In this document: positions 9,748 through 18,442 of the stretch, piece by piece
Layout of the letters: each line of letters begins with the position of its first letter
How positions within the stretch are numbered: position 1 is the stretch's first letter
NCBI RefSeq assembly: GCF_008386695.1
Contig: NZ_VUOC01000004.1
Span: 870,327 to 934,326, forward strand
DNA length: 64,000 bases
Origin: Chitinophaga agrisoli
GTDB taxonomy: Bacteria > Bacteroidota > Bacteroidia > Chitinophagales > Chitinophagaceae
Reading direction: 5' to 3'
Notes under the pieces: generated by a model
Told to the model about the DNA's origin: nothing
The model's database searches: none
The model's input: the letters and a program-made list of their open reading frames with translations, nothing else
Program-made: the position numbers and the translations under genes

Positions 9748-12700
9748 TTAGAAATTGGCATTTAACCCAAAGGAGAACACCTTTTGCTGGAAGTAGTACC
9801 GGGCCCTTTTGCTGGCGCTGCTCACGCCAATTTCGGGATCCAGGTAACTTTCTGCGGAGAAGGTGAGCAGGTTCTGCGCCGCGCCATAGAAACGGATGGA
9901 ATGGATACGCAGGCGGCTCATGATGCCGGCAGGAATAGTATACCCTATTTCTGCTGTCTTCAACCTTAAATAAGCGCCGTTACGCTGCCACCAGGAAGAT
10001 ACCTGCTGACTGTTGGTGCTGGGAGAAGGCAGGATGACAGGATATTTTGCATCGCGGTTATCCGGCGTCCAGTAGTCCAGCTGATCGCTGAAGATCTTAG
10101 CGCCGTTAAAGAAAGGATTGGATGCTTCGTTCGTAAGCTGGAAACTGCTTTTAGCGGCGCCCTGCCACAGCATGCTGATATCAAACCCTTTCCAGCTTAC
10201 ATTGGCGGTGAAACCGTAGATGATCTGCGGGAAAGCAGGATCGCCGATCACTACTTCGTCATTGGCGTCTATTTTCTTATCCTGGTTTGTATCCTGGTAG
10301 CGGATATCGCCGGGTTGCACGGTACCAAATTGTTTTGGCGCGTGGTCTATCTCATCCTGGGACTGGAACAGGCCAATGGCCTTTAAGCCAAACTGGGTAT
10401 CCAGCGGGCGGCCGGTACGGCGCCTGTTAGGATCGTTGAGTGTAGAAGCATTCTCAAACGTCTGCACCAGTTTGTTCTTAGCGTAGGAGAAGTTAAGACC
10501 GGCGTTTACGGTAATACCGTTCTTGAATGTATTGGTAGTGTTGATCGCAAAATCAAAACCTTTGTTGTCCATAATACCGGCATTCACCTGGGAGATACCG
10601 ATACCGTATTCCACGGGCACTACTGCATTGGGGGTTACCAGCATGTCTGAACGGCGCTCTTTGAAGAAGTCCAGCTCAAAGCCCAGTTTACCACGCCAGA
10701 AGCTGCCTTCCAGGCCAACGTCTGCTTTCTTAGCGGTTTCCCAGGTAATGTTGGGATTGGGCTCGCTTCTTTCATACACACCCTGTACCTGGCCAAACTG
10801 CGTACCGCCAAAACCGTAGCTGCTGCTTAAACCGTAGCTGCTCAGGTACTGGAAGGGAGCGCCCGCCAGGTTACCGGATACGCCATAAGAGCCACGCAGC
10901 TTCAGGTTATCGATCCATTTATAATTATCCTTGATAAAACTTTCTTCTGACAAGCGCCAGCCCAGTGAAAAGGCGGGGAAGAAGGCAAAGCGTTTACCGG
11001 GGGCAAAATAATAGTGCCCGTCATAACGGCCAGAGGCTTCTACCATATATTTCTCATCAAACGCATATCCTACACGGTATACAAAACCCAGCTGTTTGAA
11101 GGAATTGGAAGAGCCATAGTTATCCAGGTCTGTTTTGGAGGAGCTACCCAGGGAAAGCTCGTCCAGGTTCACCTGGTAATTAAGGCGGGAAGCGCCGAAC
11201 CTGTTACCGCTACCCTGGCGCCATTCTGCCACGGCCAATGCATTGATACCGTGTTTGCCGAAGGTATTGTTATAGGTGATATAACCCTGTAAAGTGGTAT
11301 TGATAAACTGCTGGTAGCCCTGGCTAAGCTGCGGGGAAGGTACGCCTGCTTTTGTTTCTACGAATTTATCATTCGCATCCAGGGAATAGAAGCTATAGGG
11401 GAGCTGCCAGTTCTTGATGGTACTGTCGCTTTTATCATAAGCGCCAACAGCTTTGAATGAAAGGCCGGGTATTGCGGGTACTTTTTGCTCGATAGATAAC
11501 TGGGAGAAGAAGATATTCTTATTCACGTTGTTATAGCCGCTTTCATAAATGGAAGGCAGCAGGCCGTTGCCGGGCAGGCCGTTGGAGAACTGCAGCTGCT
11601 GGTTCAATAGCGGCGAGTTCTTGGTAACGGAGGTATAGATGCCGGTGCCGCTCTGTGAACCGGGGTTCTTGGTCACTTCCAGGCTGGCTTTGATATCCAG
11701 TGATACGGTAGTGGTTTTAGTGGCATTTACATCCACGTTAGAAGCCACGTTATAACGGGAGTAATTGATCGCATCTACGGAGCCCTGCTGGTACAGGTGG
11801 CCCAGTGCGGCAAAGAAGCGCACTTTTTCAGAACCGCCGGAGAGGTTCAGGCTCTGGCTGTTCATGGGAGCGGCAAAATCCAACACTTCGCGCATCCAGT
11901 CATGATCCGGGTAGTGGTCAGGATCAGAATGGTCTTTATATTTCTGCAGCTGCTCGTCCGTATAAGCGGCGGGCAGACCGGCATTTTTATTGGCAGCATT
12001 CAGGGTGCTGGCAAAATCGTAGGAGTTCAGATAATGCGGGTATTGGGTAGGCTTTTGAAAACCATACCAGGTATTAAAGCTCATATCTACCCGGCCAGCC
12101 TTACCTCTTTTGGTAGTGATCAGCAGTACGCCGTTAGCGCCAGCCAGGCCGTAAGGCGCAATGGCGGCGGCATCTTTTAACACGGTGATGCTTTCTATCT
12201 CATTAGGGTTGATCTGGGAATAATCGCGGGGGATACCGTCCACAATAGCCAGGGGGCCACTGTTAGCGCCGGTGGTGCCTATGCCCCTTACCCTTATTAC
12301 GGAAGCATCTACCCCCGGCTCACCGCTGCCCTGGAAGGCGAGCACGCCAGACACGCGGCCTGCTATACTGTTATTCAGGTTAGCCACCGGGGCTTTTGTG
12401 ATATCGCTGCCCTTAAGGGTAGATACCGCTGCGGTAGTAGAGACCTTTTTCTGGGTGCCATAACCTACTACGATCACTTCGCCCAGGCCTTTGGACTCAT
12501 CCTGCAGGGTAACGTTCAGCGTGGTCTTTCCATTCACGGAAAGCTCCTGCGCCTGGAAACCGATATAGGAAATTACCAGTACGGCATCTGCGGGAACATC
12601 TATCTGGTAGCGGCCCTGTGCATTGGTCACCGCGCCGGTGTTGGCGCCTTTCACCTTAATAGAAACGCCCGGCAGGGGTACGCCCTTGCTGTCGGTAACA

Positions 12701-13104
12701 ATACCTTCCACGGTGGAAAACCGTATATCGCGGGAGGCGGTGATGGCAATTACATTATTGGAGAGCAGACGGTAATTCAGGTTAACGGAAGACAACAGAT
12801 TGCTGAGCACATCGGTGAGCTCCTGGGTGCCGTTGGTGCTTACGGATACCAGCTTATTCAGCGGCACTTCCTTGGCATTGTAGAAAAAGCGGCAACCGGT
12901 AGCGGTCTCTATTTTATCCAGGGCCTTTGACAGGCGCACATCCTTCACATCCATGGAAAGCTTTATGTCTTTCTGGGAGTACACCTTGGCGGATAACTGC
13001 ATGCAAAACAGAAAAACAGAAAGTAGCGTCAGGCGCATAGTTCTTTCAATTAGCTTAACATTAACAAAAGGGCATGACCAACCCTTAAGTAGATTTTTTT
13101 TCAT
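9748..13104 (-). CDS. susC: SusC/RagA family TonB-linked outer-membrane transporter with STN domain
   Basis: A 1118-residue TonB-dependent receptor. After a signal peptide (about residues 20-45) there is an STN domain (KDIKLSMDVKDVRLSKALDKIE), the signalling module that contacts FecR-type anti-sigma factors. A carboxypeptidase-like regulatory domain follows (VEGIVTDSKGVPLPGVSIKVKG), then the SusC linker LGEVIVVGYGTQKKVS and the plug (RVRGIGTTG, AIVDGIP, ESITVLKDAAAIAPYG, GVLLITTKRGK). The rest is the 22-strand barrel ending in a terminal Phe (GLNANF). The STN domain together with the upstream sigma/FecR pair implies substrate-sensing surface signalling that induces this operon. It is the import channel for the glycan bound by SusD. 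Confidence 0.96.
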   Translation of the reverse strand: MKKNLLKGWSCPFVNVKLIERTMRLTLLSVFLFCMQLSAKVYSQKDIKLSMDVKDVRLSKALDKIETATGCRFFYNAKEVPLNKLVSVSTNGTQELTDVLSNLLSSVNLNYRLLSNNVIAITASRDIRFSTVEGIVTDSKGVPLPGVSIKVKGANTGAVTNAQGRYQIDVPADAVLVISYIGFQAQELSVNGKTTLNVTLQDESKGLGEVIVVGYGTQKKVSTTAAVSTLKGSDITKAPVANLNNSIAGRVSGVLAFQGSGEPGVDASVIRVRGIGTTGANSGPLAIVDGIPRDYSQINPNEIESITVLKDAAAIAPYGLAGANGVLLITTKRGKAGRVDMSFNTWYGFQKPTQYPHYLNSYDFASTLNAANKNAGLPAAYTDEQLQKYKDHSDPDHYPDHDWMREVLDFAAPMNSQSLNLSGGSEKVRFFAALGHLYQQGSVDAINYSRYNVASNVDVNATKTTTVSLDIKASLEVTKNPGSQSGTGIYTSVTKNSPLLNQQLQFSNGLPGNGLLPSIYESGYNNVNKNIFFSQLSIEQKVPAIPGLSFKAVGAYDKSDSTIKNWQLPYSFYSLDANDKFVETKAGVPSPQLSQGYQQFINTTLQGYITYNNTFGKHGINALAVAEWRQGSGNRFGASRLNYQVNLDELSLGSSSKTDLDNYGSSNSFKQLGFVYRVGYAFDEKYMVEASGRYDGHYYFAPGKRFAFFPAFSLGWRLSEESFIKDNYKWIDNLKLRGSYGVSGNLAGAPFQYLSSYGLSSSYGFGGTQFGQVQGVYERSEPNPNITWETAKKADVGLEGSFWRGKLGFELDFFKERRSDMLVTPNAVVPVEYGIGISQVNAGIMDNKGFDFAINTTNTFKNGITVNAGLNFSYAKNKLVQTFENASTLNDPNRRRTGRPLDTQFGLKAIGLFQSQDEIDHAPKQFGTVQPGDIRYQDTNQDKKIDANDEVVIGDPAFPQIIYGFTANVSWKGFDISMLWQGAAKSSFQLTNEASNPFFNGAKIFSDQLDYWTPDNRDAKYPVILPSPSTNSQQVSSWWQRNGAYLRLKTAEIGYTIPAGIMSRLRIHSIRFYGAAQNLLTFSAESYLDPEIGVSSASKRARYYFQQKVFSFGLNANF

Positions 13105-13240
13105 ACTTTTAGCTTTTACGGTTTTTTGGAAGACGCGTGTCGCAATGTGGCTTCCAATAAAATTGAATACTCCGGAGGGGGATGTTAGCGCATCTCCCTT
13201 CCTATTTTCCTGGTTGGCAGTAACTTAACCTGAATCGTTA

Positions 13241-14335
13241 CTATTTATTGATAATAACCTGTCCATTGTTCAATTTAAATTTAAACGGTACTATTACCTG
13301 CAGGAGCTTTAAAGCATCCGTTATATCTTCATCCTTAAATATCCCCGTTACCTGGTAGTTCCGTATCACTTCATCCTTAATGACGATAGCGATATTATAC
13401 CGTCTTTCCATCATCAGGGCCAGGTCTTCAAAGCGTTCGTTACGGAAGATGAGCTTATTCTCTACCCAGGCAGTTTCCACGATATCATTGGTTTTTGCAT
13501 AAGGCACGATCTTAGACACTTCGAACACGGGCGCGGGTTGCTCCGGTTGCTGTTGGGCCTGGGCCTGTTTATTATGCAGCACCAGCTTTTCGCCCGGCGA
13601 CATCCGTATTTTCCGGGCCGGCTCCTGCTCCAGCGACACTTCAATGGCGCCTTCTATCAGCGTAGCCTCTGTAATGCGGCTGCCGGTATAGGCCTTTACA
13701 TTAAAGGTGGTGCCCAGGTCTTTGATCGTAGCATCGGGGGTATGAACAATGAAGGAATGTTCGTCGTCATGCGGCACTTTAAAATAAGCCTCACCCGCCA
13801 GGTAAACTTCCCTGTTCTCCAGGCTGAAGTTCTTGGGATATTTTAGCTTACTGCCGGCATTGAGCCAGATAGCGGTACCATCTGCCAATACAATATGCGT
13901 CTTAGAGCCTTTTGGCGCGATGATCTCGCTCATAGCCAGATCTGTGGTGGTCTTCTGCCGGGCCGTTTGACGGAACAGCGCAATACTGGCCAGCGTCATT
14001 ACGGCAATACCGCCTAAAGCGGCCGCCACCCGGAACAGGGTCCGGAATTTTGAGGGAGCAGCCGGGGACGTTTCCGGCACAGTGGCCTCCGGTCTGATAA
14101 GCAGTAAGGTGTTGAGCTTTTCCGGTTCCAGCTTACTATCCAACAGTGATCTGATCTCCTGCACATATTCCTGGGTAACATCATCCAGACTATTAACTGC
14201 CTGTATCAGCTCATAAGCATACCAGAGCTCCGGATCGGCAGCCAGCAGCTCTTTCAGCTCTTCTGCCTCGGCAGGGGTAATAGTGTGGGATAATTCCTTG
14301 CCCATCAAGAAATAGATCCTGTCGGTGTCTTTCAT
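13241..14335 (-). CDS. FecR family anti-sigma factor / transmembrane signal transducer
   Basis: A 364-residue inner-membrane protein. The cytoplasmic N-terminal part (about 1-100) would bind the ECF sigma factor. One transmembrane helix lies near residues 106-126 (FRVAAALGGIAVMTLASIALF). The periplasmic FecR domain follows (KTHIVLADGTAIWLNAGSKLKYP, then VYLAGEAYFKV and TIKDLGTTFNVKAY). The C-terminal part resembles the DUF4974/STN-like domain (FEDLALMMERRYNIAIVIKDE ... YQVTGIFKDEDITDALKLL). It relays the signal from the STN domain of SusC to the sigma factor. It lies 168 bp downstream of the sigma gene and 136 bp upstream of susC. Confidence 0.94.
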   Translation of the reverse strand: MKDTDRIYFLMGKELSHTITPAEAEELKELLAADPELWYAYELIQAVNSLDDVTQEYVQEIRSLLDSKLEPEKLNTLLLIRPEATVPETSPAAPSKFRTLFRVAAALGGIAVMTLASIALFRQTARQKTTTDLAMSEIIAPKGSKTHIVLADGTAIWLNAGSKLKYPKNFSLENREVYLAGEAYFKVPHDDEHSFIVHTPDATIKDLGTTFNVKAYTGSRITEATLIEGAIEVSLEQEPARKIRMSPGEKLVLHNKQAQAQQQPEQPAPVFEVSKIVPYAKTNDIVETAWVENKLIFRNERFEDLALMMERRYNIAIVIKDEVIRNYQVTGIFKDEDITDALKLLQVIVPFKFKLNNGQVIINK

Positions 14336-14503
14336 TTATATATTACGTTTGGTGCTTTCGCAGATATGATTGCATCAGCCTTAATAAAAAGGCGCCATAT
14401 CTATGCGTTTATCATTAAGACAGGGGAATAAATACATTCTACTAAGCAGGATGAAAAAAAATTTTACGGGGAATGGATGGCTGGTATCTAAGGGGATAAA
14501 CTG

Positions 14504-15079
14504 CTACGAACGGGAGGATGAAAGCGGATGACGGCTGTTAAACGCAGATACGGCCTGCACCAGTCTTTTGAGGGCGATGGCCAGCTGCGCATCGATGGTA
14601 TTAATAGAGATATTCAGCTGCGCGGCCACGTCTTTATTCCGCAGGCCCTCTATACGCACCATTTCATAGATCTGTTTACAACGGGGGGGCAGGGCATTAA
14701 TGGCATTGCGGATACAATCATGCAGCTCCATAGATATAATAATGCTCTCCGGATCTTCTGTGGTAAGGTCTTTGAAGGGCACGGCAGACATAAGCCCCTG
14801 CTCCTCCTTCTGTTTAGCCAGCTGGTTTAAACAGGCATTCCTTACCGCGGTAAAGAGATAGGCGCGGAGATTACTGATCTCCACGATCGTTTCTTTCTTT
14901 TGCCATACTTTATAGAGGACGTCATTCACAATCTCTTCCGCAGGTTCCTTTGCTTTCAGGTAAGCAGCTGCGAACTGTAATAATGTAATGTGGTATTGCT
15001 TGTATAACAGCTGATAAGCGTCCCCCTCCCTCTTTTCAGCAATAAGATCAATAAAGGCTTGCGTAACGGATTCCAACAT
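14504..15079 (-). CDS. ECF-type RNA polymerase sigma-70 factor
   Basis: A 191-residue ECF sigma factor. I start it at the ATG at 15079 (MLESVTQAFIDLIAEKREG); an in-frame ATG at 15136 would lie upstream of a candidate promoter and inverted repeat. Region 2 is visible in AFIDLIAEKREGDAYQLLYKQYH and PAEEIVNDVLYKVWQKKETI, and region 4 in AINALPPRCKQIYEMVRIEGLRNKDVAAQLNISINTIDAQLAIALKRL. With the FecR and STN-SusC genes downstream, this is a cell-surface signalling cascade controlling the glycan-utilisation operon. The target promoter is probably that of susC. Confidence 0.94.
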   Translation of the reverse strand: MLESVTQAFIDLIAEKREGDAYQLLYKQYHITLLQFAAAYLKAKEPAEEIVNDVLYKVWQKKETIVEISNLRAYLFTAVRNACLNQLAKQKEEQGLMSAVPFKDLTTEDPESIIISMELHDCIRNAINALPPRCKQIYEMVRIEGLRNKDVAAQLNISINTIDAQLAIALKRLVQAVSAFNSRHPLSSSRS

Positions 15080-15102
15080 ACAAAGTGCCAGATATAATGC
15101 TG

Positions 15103-15130
15103 CAATATCCGGAACCAATGCTGGATATTG
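15103..15130. promoter_or_regulatory. Perfect inverted repeat upstream of the ECF sigma gene
   Basis: CAATATCC at 15103-15110 is followed by a 12-base spacer and its exact complement GGATATTG at 15123-15130. It lies 24 bases upstream of the sigma ATG. It overlaps the transcription start expected from the candidate promoter at 15134-15161, so it could be an operator or a 5'-leader hairpin. Confidence 0.4.
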
Positions 15131-15133
15131 GAA

Positions 15134-15161
15134 CAAAACAACATTGTATTTATGTTAACAA
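15134..15161 (-). promoter_or_regulatory. Candidate promoter of the ECF sigma gene
   Basis: On the minus strand a TTG (15161-15159) is followed after 17 bases by TTGTTTTG (15141-15134), which differs at one of the six fixed positions from the Bacteroidota -7 consensus TAnnTTTG. The spacing is slightly short for this promoter class. It is supported only by similarity and by its position 55 bases before the ATG. Confidence 0.3.
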
Positions 15162-15218
15162 TACTGTTTCATTCGTCCGGGCGAAAAATCCAAATATTGC
15201 AAATGATGTAATTGTTAA

Positions 15219-15617
15219 TTATTTAGTGCGGTTCATGATAAAACCCCTGTCTTCTTTGGTGAACCCTACTTTGGGATAATAATCCATAGCGCCGGGCACG
15301 GAGAGCAACAGGATCATGGCCTGCTCCCCTATTCTTTCGCGGGTAAGGCGGATGAGCTCTTTGCCAATACCGGATTCTTTATAATCCGGGCTTACGGCCA
15401 GATCTGCCAGGTAGCTGCACCATACCCAGTCTGTAATAGTGCGGCTAATGCCTACCAGTTTTTCGCCATCCCAGGCAGATACCACCAGGTTGGAATGCTG
15501 GAACATCGTTTTCATCCGCTCTGCGTCATTTGTAGGTCTTGGAAGGCCGGCGGCGTTGTACAGTTCTATGATCTTATCTACCGGCGGCATTACGTCATTT
15601 TTGTATGTTATTTCCAT
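15219..15617 (-). CDS. GNAT family N-acetyltransferase
   Basis: A 132-residue single-domain acetyltransferase. The acetyl-CoA-binding segment is visible as YLADLAVSPDYKESGIGKELIRLTRERIG (motif A, with the pattern Q/R-x-x-G-x-G/A relaxed to ESGIGKE). It is followed by a strand LLLSVPGAMDYYPKVGFTKEDRGFIM, which contains the typical YxxxGF element of motif B. The substrate cannot be told from sequence. It is a monocistronic gene with no functional link to the neighbouring sigma factor, from which it is separated by 139 bp. Confidence 0.9.
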   Translation of the reverse strand: MEITYKNDVMPPVDKIIELYNAAGLPRPTNDAERMKTMFQHSNLVVSAWDGEKLVGISRTITDWVWCSYLADLAVSPDYKESGIGKELIRLTRERIGEQAMILLLSVPGAMDYYPKVGFTKEDRGFIMNRTK

Positions 15618-16060
15618 ATCGTGGATTTTTGGCGGTTTAATAGACAGCTACAGTGCCATCTAAAATACTAAACAAACGTTAAAAAAAAGCAGTTTCCGCA
15701 GATTTCCGGTGAGACGTGCACCAGCCTGGGTTTTATGAATTATGCAGCGTTTAACGGACCTGGCGCCACAACAACATTTGTTGTACGTTATCCGGTTATC
15801 CTTCTCTTTCCGGTAAATGACAGAATGGCTACTGTGGCCTATCCCACAGGAAGATACCGGCAACAGCAGGCGCTAAGCCGGTTGCCGGCTTGCTGGTAAA
15901 GATTTATTTGGTTGTTTATCCGATTAATAGTCCTACCTTTAAAATACAACAGGATGACGCTGATCATTTCTCTTTATTCCCACATCTACACTATTACCCC
16001 TTGCTCTTGATCTACAGCGTTTTTCACCATTGTATTTCTTTATTGCTAAAACATTATATC
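15618..16060. other. 443-bp non-coding interval upstream of the RRM gene
   Basis: No convincing gene lies here; a 67-codon minus-strand reading frame at 15660-15863 has no recognisable content. It holds the divergent start regions of the GNAT and RRM genes. I see a 7-bp stem hairpin AAGCCGG-TTG-CCGGCTT at 15875-15891, a 14-bp palindrome ACAACATTTGTTGT near 15770, and a candidate promoter at 15912-15941. The long leader of the RRM gene (about 110 bases) may carry post-transcriptional control. Confidence 0.6.
15912..15941 (+). promoter_or_regulatory. Candidate promoter of the RRM gene
   Basis: TTG at 15912-15914, a 19-base spacer, then TACCTTTA at 15934-15941. This matches the Bacteroidota vegetative consensus TTG-N19-TAnnTTTG except for the last base. 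Transcription would begin near 15948 and give a leader of about 110 bases. Confidence 0.5.
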
Positions 16061-16321
16061 ATGAATCTGTACGTGTCTAATTTAATGTCCCATATCACCG
16101 CAGAAGATCTTAAAAAGTTGTTCCTGCCTTTTGGCTATGTAGCATCTACTAAGGTGATCACTGACAAATTCACCGGCGTTTCGCGCGGTTTTGGATTTGT
16201 TGTGATGCCACAGCAGGAAGAAGCAGATAAGGCCATGCGCGAGCTGGAGGGCAAAAATGTAGACGGCCGTAACATCTCCGTTGCAGAGGCAAGGGAGCGT
16301 ACAGACAGACGTTCTTATTAA
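16061..16321 (+). CDS. Small RNA-binding protein with a single RRM domain
   Basis: An 86-residue protein that is essentially one RNA-recognition motif. RNP2 is LYVSNL at residues 3-8 and RNP1 is RGFGFVVM in the middle, with the expected spacing and an acidic/basic C-terminal tail (ARERTDRRSY). Proteins of this type in Bacteroidota and cyanobacteria bind single-stranded RNA and are often cold- or stress-induced; that is family knowledge, not shown here. I use the ATG at 16061, because the frame upstream translates into a poorly conserved, hydrophobic stretch. The next gene begins 97 bp downstream on the same strand. Confidence 0.92.
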   Translation: MNLYVSNLMSHITAEDLKKLFLPFGYVASTKVITDKFTGVSRGFGFVVMPQQEEADKAMRELEGKNVDGRNISVAEARERTDRRSY

Positions 16322-16418
16322 CCGTGCACTTGTATTAGCGACCAGGATTGTATTCATAAAGTTGTTGTAGCATGGCTTTAAGGGTTCTTCCTGATTATCT
16401 CACAAAAAAGAACCGCTC

Positions 16419-17834
16419 ATGATGAACATTCTAATAGTAGACGATGAAATAAATATCTGTACCCTGCTTAATAAAATACTGACAGGCGCCGGATACCTGG
16501 TGGATACCACCCTCTCCGGCCTCGCCGCCGTTAAGATGGTGAAGGAAAAAGTGTATGACCTGGTATTCTGCGATTACCGTCTCAGGGACAAGGAAAAAGA
16601 TGGCGCTTCGCTGATGGAGGAGATACGTGGGATCAATCCGCATACAAAAGTGGTGATCATGACGGGTTATCCCGATGTAAGGATCGCCATCCGCCTGATC
16701 AAAGAGGGCGCATTTGACTATTTATTGAAACCTTTTAACCGGGATCAGATACTGGCCCTGGTAAAAACGATGCAGGGGGCCGCAGCCAGCGGCATTTGCG
16801 AAGAATTGCCGGCAATAGAGCTGGCAGCGCCTGCAACCGCCAAAGCCGGCAAGCCTGTTGTAGTAAATCGTAACCTCAACTATATCTATGGCGAAAGCCA
16901 GGTTTCCAAACAGTTATATGAACATATCCACCTGGTGGCGCCCACTGATTATAGTATCATTATCACAGGCGAGACTGGCGTAGGCAAAGAAGCCGTGGCC
17001 CGTTTGGTGCACGTGCACAGCAAACGCTGCGACTACCCTTTTGTGGCACTGGATTGCGGATGCCTGTCAGACGAGCTGGCATCCAGCGAGCTGTTTGGCC
17101 ATGAAAAAGGCGCTTTTACCGGTGCCATCAATTCCCTGAAAGGCGCTTTTGAACAGGCGCAGGGCGGCACCCTTTTCCTGGATGAGGTCACTAACCTCAG
17201 CTATGCTGTACAGGTAGCTCTGTTACGCGTGATCCAGGAACGGGTAGTACGGCCGGTAGGCAGTTTAAAGGAGATCCCTGTGGATATCCGGCTGGTAGTG
17301 GCCTCTAATGAAAATCTGCAGGAAGCAGCGCTTGCCGGTAAGTTCCGCCAGGACCTGTTCTTCCGCCTGAATGAGTTCAGTATTACCGTACCGCCGCTAC
17401 GTACGCGTTTACAGGATCTTCCCTTGTTTATAGCCAACTTTTTAAAGGAAATAGGCGAAGAACTGGCGCAACCGCTTCCCCCCTTCTCCCATGAAGCGCA
17501 GGAGTGCATGTACCGCCATACCTGGCCGGGTAATATACGGGAGCTGAAGAATGTGGTACGCCGGGCCTGTTTGCTGGCCGCCGGCGAACCGGAGATCCCG
17601 GTAAGCGCTTTACCGCCGGACCTGAGGGGCACTGCTGTTTTACCGGAACAGGAACCGGTTATGCCGGATGCTTTGCCGGAGAACCTTAAGTCCGCTGCCC
17701 GGCAGGCAGAATATCAAAAGATCATTTCCGTGATGAAAACGGTGCGCTATAATAAGACCAAAGCAGCGCAGTTATTGAATATTGACCGCAAAACTTTATA
17801 TAATAAGCTCAATATGTTTAATATTGAGCTATAG
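16419..17834 (+). CDS. Sigma-54-dependent response regulator (NtrC family)
   Basis: A 471-residue regulator with three parts. The receiver domain (about 1-120) has acidic residues IVDDE at 6-10, the phospho-acceptor Asp52 in FCDYRLRD, and Lys104 in LLKPF. The AAA+ domain has Walker A GETGVGKE at 184-191 and an intact sigma-54-contacting GAFTGA loop at 231-236, then Walker [10 protein letters not shown] and arginine-finger region [10 protein letters not shown] Fis-type helix-turn-helix closes the protein ([20 protein letters not shown]). Start codons at 16419 and 16422 are both possible (ATGATG). No histidine kinase is adjacent, so the partner is unknown. A strong terminator-like hairpin follows. 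Confidence 0.95.
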   Translation: MMNILIVDDEINICTLLNKILTGAGYLVDTTLSGLAAVKMVKEKVYDLVFCDYRLRDKEKDGASLMEEIRGINPHTKVVIMTGYPDVRIAIRLIKEGAFDYLLKPFNRDQILALVKTMQGAAASGICEELPAIELAAPATAKAGKPVVVNRNLNYIYGESQVSKQLYEHIHLVAPTDYSIIITGETGVGKEAVARLVHVHSKRCDYPFVALDCGCLSDELASSELFGHEKGAFTGAINSLKGAFEQAQGGTLFLDEVTNLSYAVQVALLRVIQERVVRPVGSLKEIPVDIRLVVASNENLQEAALAGKFRQDLFFRLNEFSITVPPLRTRLQDLPLFIANFLKEIGEELAQPLPPFSHEAQECMYRHTWPGNIRELKNVVRRACLLAAGEPEIPVSALPPDLRGTAVLPEQEPVMPDALPENLKSAARQAEYQKIISVMKTVRYNKTKAAQLLNIDRKTLYNKLNMFNIEL

Positions 17835-17858
17835 TGGAGCCGTGCACAATAAAAGCGT

Positions 17859-17919
17859 AAAAAGAGTGTATCAAGTCTGCGAGACTTCTTTTGGAGTAGC
17901 AGCGAGATACACTCTTTTT
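17859..17919 (+). terminator. Nested stem-loop terminator after the NtrC-type regulator
   Basis: A perfect 14-bp outer stem pairs AAAAAGAGTGTATC (17859-17872) with GATACACTCTTTTT (17906-17919). Inside its 5' half a second hairpin forms: AAGTCT-GCG-AGACTT at 17873-17887. The A-tract before and T-tract after the stem would let it work in both directions. It starts 25 bases after the regulator stop. Confidence 0.7.
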
Positions 17920-18042
17920 TGTTGGGTAATTTATCTTGCGTGATAGTTATATAGTAATGCCTGAATCCCTCCTATAAAAACAGCTTCCAACAGGTTCAGC
18001 AGGAAGTTTGTTATCTTTACCGCCGTAATAAAACTACCCCAC

Positions 18043-18435
18043 GTGCAATTCAAAATAGGTATCGGTGTTATCATCCACCAATCCGGTAAAGTATTAATGG
18101 GCCTGCGGGCAGGCAGTCATGGCGCTAATACCTGGTCTTGTCCCGGCGGGCATATGGAAGCCGGTGAAATACCGGAAATTACGGCTAAAAGGGAAGTGTT
18201 CGAAGAAACGGGACTTGTAGTGGATCAGCTGTGCCCGTGCGGTTTTACCTATGATCATTTTGAAGAGATTGATACGGATTACCTGACGCTGTTTTATAGT
18301 TGTGAATGTGAGCATGGTACGCCGGTGATCATGGAAAAGGAGAAGTGCCTGGAATGGCGGTGGGTGTACCCGGATGCGTTGCCGCAGCCGTTGTTTAAGC
18401 CGGTGGCTAGTTTGATGGCGCAGGGAGGGTTGTGA
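18043..18435 (+). CDS. Nudix hydrolase
   Basis: A 130-residue Nudix protein. The Nudix box is perfect, G-x5-E-x7-REV-x-EE-x-G-L, at residues 36-58 (within GGHMEAGEIPEITAKREV and FEETGL). The length and the SHGANTWSCPGGH lead-in resemble nucleotide-sanitising MutT/NUDT15-like enzymes. The start is a GTG at 18043; no in-frame ATG fits the conserved first strand (QFKIGIGVII). A -7-like TATCTTTA lies at 18012-18019. The gene converges with the AlkB-like gene, with 7 bp between the stops. Confidence 0.92.
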   Translation: MQFKIGIGVIIHQSGKVLMGLRAGSHGANTWSCPGGHMEAGEIPEITAKREVFEETGLVVDQLCPCGFTYDHFEEIDTDYLTLFYSCECEHGTPVIMEKEKCLEWRWVYPDALPQPLFKPVASLMAQGGL

Positions 18436-18442
18436 TGAGGTA

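Noticed and set aside
13210-13230. TTGGCAGTAACTT resembling a sigma-54 promoter (TTGGCA-N-TTGC)
   Set aside because: The GC dinucleotide of the -12 element is missing at the correct spacing, and the site lies near an ECF/FecR-controlled susC start on the opposite strand.
15660-15863. A 67-codon minus-strand frame in the interval before the RRM gene
   Set aside because: It has no family match or ribosome site that I can see, and the translated sequence is Cys/Arg rich without pattern, so I treat the interval as non-coding.
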